Part shown: one piece after another, positions 5,172 through 7,569 of the stretch
Position numbering within the stretch: position 1 is the first letter of the stretch
Layout: each line of letters starts with the position of its first letter
Assembly: GCA_030726195.1 (NCBI GenBank)
Contig: JANREF010000109.1
Location: forward strand, 1-7,569
Reading direction: 5' to 3'
DNA length: 7,569 nucleotides
Source of the DNA: Burkholderiaceae bacterium
Lineage (GTDB): Bacteria > Pseudomonadota > Gammaproteobacteria > Burkholderiales > Burkholderiaceae_C
Notes under the pieces: generated by a model
The model's input: only the letters and a program-made list of their open reading frames with translations
Told to the model about the DNA's origin: nothing
Databases searched by the model: none
Translations under genes and position numbers: made by a program

Positions 5172-7196
5172 ATGCGGTATCCCGAAACGTTTGACGTGAT
5201 TGTGGTCGGTGGCGGTCATGCTGGCAGTGAAGCTGCCTTGGCCAGCGCGCGCATGGGCTGCCGAACCTTGTTACTCACGCACAACATTGAGACCTTGGGT
5301 CAGATGAGCTGCAACCCCTCAATTGGGGGTATAGGCAAAGGCCATCTGGTCAAGGAAGTGGACGCCATGGGTGGTGCCATGGCCTTGGCCACAGACGAGG
5401 CCGGTATTCAATTTAGAGTACTCAACAGCTCTAAAGGGCCAGCGGTGCGTGCGACGCGCGCGCAAGCCGATAGGGTGTTGTACAAGGCCGCGATGCGCCG
5501 CATATTGGAAAACCAGCCCAATTTACAGATTTTCCAGCAAGCCGTTGAAGACCTGATTGTGCAGGGTGACAGAGTGGTAGGTGCCATTACGCAAGTGGGT
5601 TTGCACTTTCACGCTGCAACGGTGGTGCTGACCGCAGGTACTTTTTTAGACGGCAAGATTCACGTGGGCTTGAACAACTATGCGGGTGGGCGTGCAGGGG
5701 ACCCACCGTCTGTAGGCTTGTCGGCGCGCTTGAAAGAATTGGCCTTGCCGCAGGGTAGGTTGAAAACGGGTACGCCACCACGTTTGGACGGGCGCAGCAT
5801 CGATTACACACAGTGCGTGGCACAGCCTGGCGACGGCACGCCGGGTGGCATGCGTGAAGACGGTGGTATCCCCGTCATGAGCTACATGGGTCATACCGGC
5901 ATGCATCCGGCACAGATACCGTGCTGGATCACCCATACCAATGAACAAACCCACGACATCATTCGCAGCGGTTTTGACAGAAGCCCCATGTTCATGGGCA
6001 AGATTGAGGGGGTGGGGCCTCGGTATTGTCCCAGTGTGGAGGACAAGGTCAACCGATTTGCCGATAAGGACAGTCATCAGATTTTCCTAGAGCCAGAAGG
6101 ATTGACCACGCATGAGGTGTATCCCAACGGTATTTCTACAAGCTTGCCGTTTGATATTCAGTATGCGCTGGTGCGGTCTATCAAGGGCTTGGAAAACGCC
6201 AACATTGTTAGGCCCGGCTACGCCATTGAATACGACTACTTCGATCCGCGCGCGCTGAAGAACACTTTTGAAACCAAAGCCATTGGTGGTCTATTCTTTG
6301 CCGGGCAAATCAACGGCACAACAGGTTATGAAGAGGCCGCTGCGCAAGGCATGTTTGCAGGTATCAATGCCGCCCTGCAGGTGCGGGGTAGTGGCCCGTG
6401 GTTGCCAGGGCGTGACCAAGCGTACTTGGGCGTGCTGGTAGACGACCTGGTCACCAAAGGCGTGACCGAGCCATACCGCATGTTTACGAGCCGCGCCGAG
6501 TACAGACTGCAGCTGCGCGAAGACAATGCAGATGCAAGGCTTACTGAGATTGCCCGAAGCATGGGTTTGGTAGATGATGCGCGATGGTCAGCGTTCAATC
6601 GCAAGCGAGATGCTGTTTCACGTGAAACACAACGCTTGTCGTCAATTTGGGTGAATCCAAAAAATCTACCCGAGTCTGAAGCCGTGCGTGTGGTCGGTCA
6701 AGCGCTGGAGCGAGAGTACAGCCTTGCAGATTTATTGAGGCGTCCCGGTACCACACACGAGATGGTGACGTCTATGAATGGTGGCGCTTACGCCGTGGAC
6801 GTGTTGTCGCTAGCAGATGTTTCACGTGAAACACCTGTAGCCGAGACCGAAGCCGTGGCTGGTTGGACGCCTGCGCACGAGAGTGTGCTGCACGCTGCAG
6901 TGGTCGAACAGGTAGAAATTGGCCTCAAATACCAAGGCTACATAGACCGACAAAAAGATCAGATTGAACGGGCGTCTCATTACGAGAACATGCCGTTGCC
7001 ACCTGACTTTGATTACTTGGCCGTCACCGCTTTGGGTTTTGAGGTGCGCCAGTCCTTGGACAAGCAGCGCCCTCAAACCTTGGGTCAAGCGTCTCGCATG
7101 TCGGGTGTGACGCCTGCTGCGGTATCACTGTTGTTGGTACATCTCAAAAAAATGGGCCTCAAACCAAATGCGCCCACTGAAGAGGTGGTTGCGTAA
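5172..7196 (+). CDS. mnmG: tRNA uridine-5-carboxymethylaminomethyl modification enzyme MnmG (GidA)
   Basis: With MnmE, this FAD enzyme installs the (carboxymethyl)aminomethyl group on wobble U34 of certain tRNAs. The protein has 674 residues, against 629 in E. coli. The N-terminal FAD dinucleotide-binding motif [12 protein letters not shown] is at 11-22. [21 protein letters not shown] at 45-65 holds the redox cysteine C47. [11 protein letters not shown] at 282-292 holds the second conserved cysteine C286. [24 protein letters not shown] at 377-400 is the second family signature. The tail IGQASR-like stretch and [17 protein letters not shown] (644-660) is the MnmE/tRNA-binding domain. The frame is open back to 4887, but that stretch is antisense to the YkgJ-like gene and not MnmG-like. 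The ATG at 5172, leading into FDVIVVGGG, is the true start. Two parS sites inside the gene give VSRET at 482-486 and 550-554. The second falls in an insertion relative to E. coli. It overlaps rsmG by one base. Confidence 0.97.
   Translation: MRYPETFDVIVVGGGHAGSEAALASARMGCRTLLLTHNIETLGQMSCNPSIGGIGKGHLVKEVDAMGGAMALATDEAGIQFRVLNSSKGPAVRATRAQADRVLYKAAMRRILENQPNLQIFQQAVEDLIVQGDRVVGAITQVGLHFHAATVVLTAGTFLDGKIHVGLNNYAGGRAGDPPSVGLSARLKELALPQGRLKTGTPPRLDGRSIDYTQCVAQPGDGTPGGMREDGGIPVMSYMGHTGMHPAQIPCWITHTNEQTHDIIRSGFDRSPMFMGKIEGVGPRYCPSVEDKVNRFADKDSHQIFLEPEGLTTHEVYPNGISTSLPFDIQYALVRSIKGLENANIVRPGYAIEYDYFDPRALKNTFETKAIGGLFFAGQINGTTGYEEAAAQGMFAGINAALQVRGSGPWLPGRDQAYLGVLVDDLVTKGVTEPYRMFTSRAEYRLQLREDNADARLTEIARSMGLVDDARWSAFNRKRDAVSRETQRLSSIWVNPKNLPESEAVRVVGQALEREYSLADLLRRPGTTHEMVTSMNGGAYAVDVLSLADVSRETPVAETEAVAGWTPAHESVLHAAVVEQVEIGLKYQGYIDRQKDQIERASHYENMPLPPDFDYLAVTALGFEVRQSLDKQRPQTLGQASRMSGVTPAAVSLLLVHLKKMGLKPNAPTEEVVA
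6614..6629. promoter_or_regulatory. parS: parS centromere site 1 (ParB binding), inside mnmG
   Basis: TGTTTCACGTGAAACA is a perfect 16 bp palindrome and fits the chromosomal parS consensus TGTTNCACGTGAAACA. It is translated as part of DAVSRETQ (VSRET at MnmG residues 482-486). ParB would load here, spread, and recruit SMC and ParA for origin segregation. The site is about 4.2 kb from the (CTA)5 tract of the putative oriC. Confidence 0.93.
6818..6833. promoter_or_regulatory. parS: parS centromere site 2 (ParB binding), inside mnmG
   Basis: This is a second perfect TGTTTCACGTGAAACA, 204 bp (68 codons) after the first and in the same reading frame, giving ADVSRETP (VSRET at residues 550-554). 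It lies in a segment with no clear counterpart in E. coli MnmG. Exact identity of both 16-mers, while the flanks differ, argues for selection on ParB binding. Confidence 0.93.
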
Positions 7197-7569
7197 TGGC
7201 ACTGTCCAACCCGACGGCGAAGGCATTACCCACGCCAGAACAGCTGCAAGAGACCACTCAAGGTATGGGTGTGCACTTGTCTTTGGGTCAGGCACAAGCC
7301 CTGTTGCAATACGCCCAGTTGTTGTTGCAGTGGAACAAGGTGTACAACCTCACGGCTATTCGGGCACCACACGAGGTCGTGACGCACCATTTGTTGGACA
7401 GCTTGTCCGTTGTCCCCGCACTGTTGCGCCAGTTGGCCACGCAGCCGTGGGGTGGGGCTGATGTGGAGGTGTTGGATGTGGGCTCTGGTGGTGGATTACC
7501 CGGTGTGGTCTTGGCCATTGTGTGCCCACAACTGCGGGTGACCTGCGTGGACACTGTGGCCAAGAAGGC
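7196..7569 (+). CDS. rsmG: 16S rRNA (guanine-N7) methyltransferase RsmG (GidB), N-terminal part
   Basis: RsmG uses S-adenosylmethionine to methylate G527 of 16S rRNA in the 530 loop. The 124 codons before the window edge include WNKVYNLTAI (46-55) and HLLDSL (65-70). They also contain the SAM-binding glycine loop LDVGSGGGLPGVVLAI (93-108), followed by the next strand VTCVDT with acidic D119. These are the recognisable RsmG signature. The ATG at 7196 overlaps the mnmG stop (TAATG), so translation is probably coupled; a second possible start is the ATG of QGMGVHL at codon 24. The downstream part, including the family's conserved basic and Arg residues, is outside the window. In many bacteria parA and parB come next, which would fit the parS sites. 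Confidence 0.95.
   Translation, partial: MALSNPTAKALPTPEQLQETTQGMGVHLSLGQAQALLQYAQLLLQWNKVYNLTAIRAPHEVVTHHLLDSLSVVPALLRQLATQPWGGADVEVLDVGSGGGLPGVVLAIVCPQLRVTCVDTVAKK

Overview
The window looks like part of a chromosome of a betaproteobacterium, most likely Burkholderiales. This rests on my recollection of family sequences: MinD, MinE, MnmG and RsmG read like the versions from that order. No rRNA, tRNA, transposase or CRISPR array is visible.

Layout. On the minus strand, 1-1258 holds the N-terminal 419 codons of a copper-exporting P1B-type ATPase (CopA). It is cut by the window edge just after its CPC metal-site motif. Divergent from it, with a 52 bp gap, is a 65-residue CopZ-like metallochaperone (1311-1508). 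Next comes a Met/His-rich exported protein of the Spy/CpxP (LTxxQ) type (1643-2137), closed by a strong intrinsic terminator (2175-2203). These three genes form a small copper or envelope-stress island.

The gene-free stretch 2203-2563 has the architecture of a replication origin. It carries two perfect DnaA boxes facing opposite ways, a one-mismatch third box, a (CTA)5 tract matching the DnaA-trio element, and an AT-rich stretch with a tandem 8-mer. I interpret it as oriC. No dnaA or rpmH lies beside it in this window.

To the right is the division-site operon minC (2564-3358), minD (3506-4321) and minE (4328-4585). It is followed by an AT-rich spacer with three tandem 9-mers and a hairpin terminator (4696-4750). 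A small cysteine-cluster gene (YkgJ-like, 4749-5009, minus) converges on minE. Divergent from it is mnmG/gidA (5172-7196), which overlaps the start of rsmG/gidB by one base (7196-7569, cut by the window edge).

mnmG contains two perfect 16 bp parS centromere sites, 204 bp apart, both translated in the same frame as Val-Ser-Arg-Glu-Thr. The window therefore brings together replication initiation (oriC), origin segregation (parS for ParB) and division-site placement (MinCDE) within about 4.7 kb. The gidA-gidB pair is a classic origin neighbour and is often followed by parA-parB, which would lie beyond the right edge.
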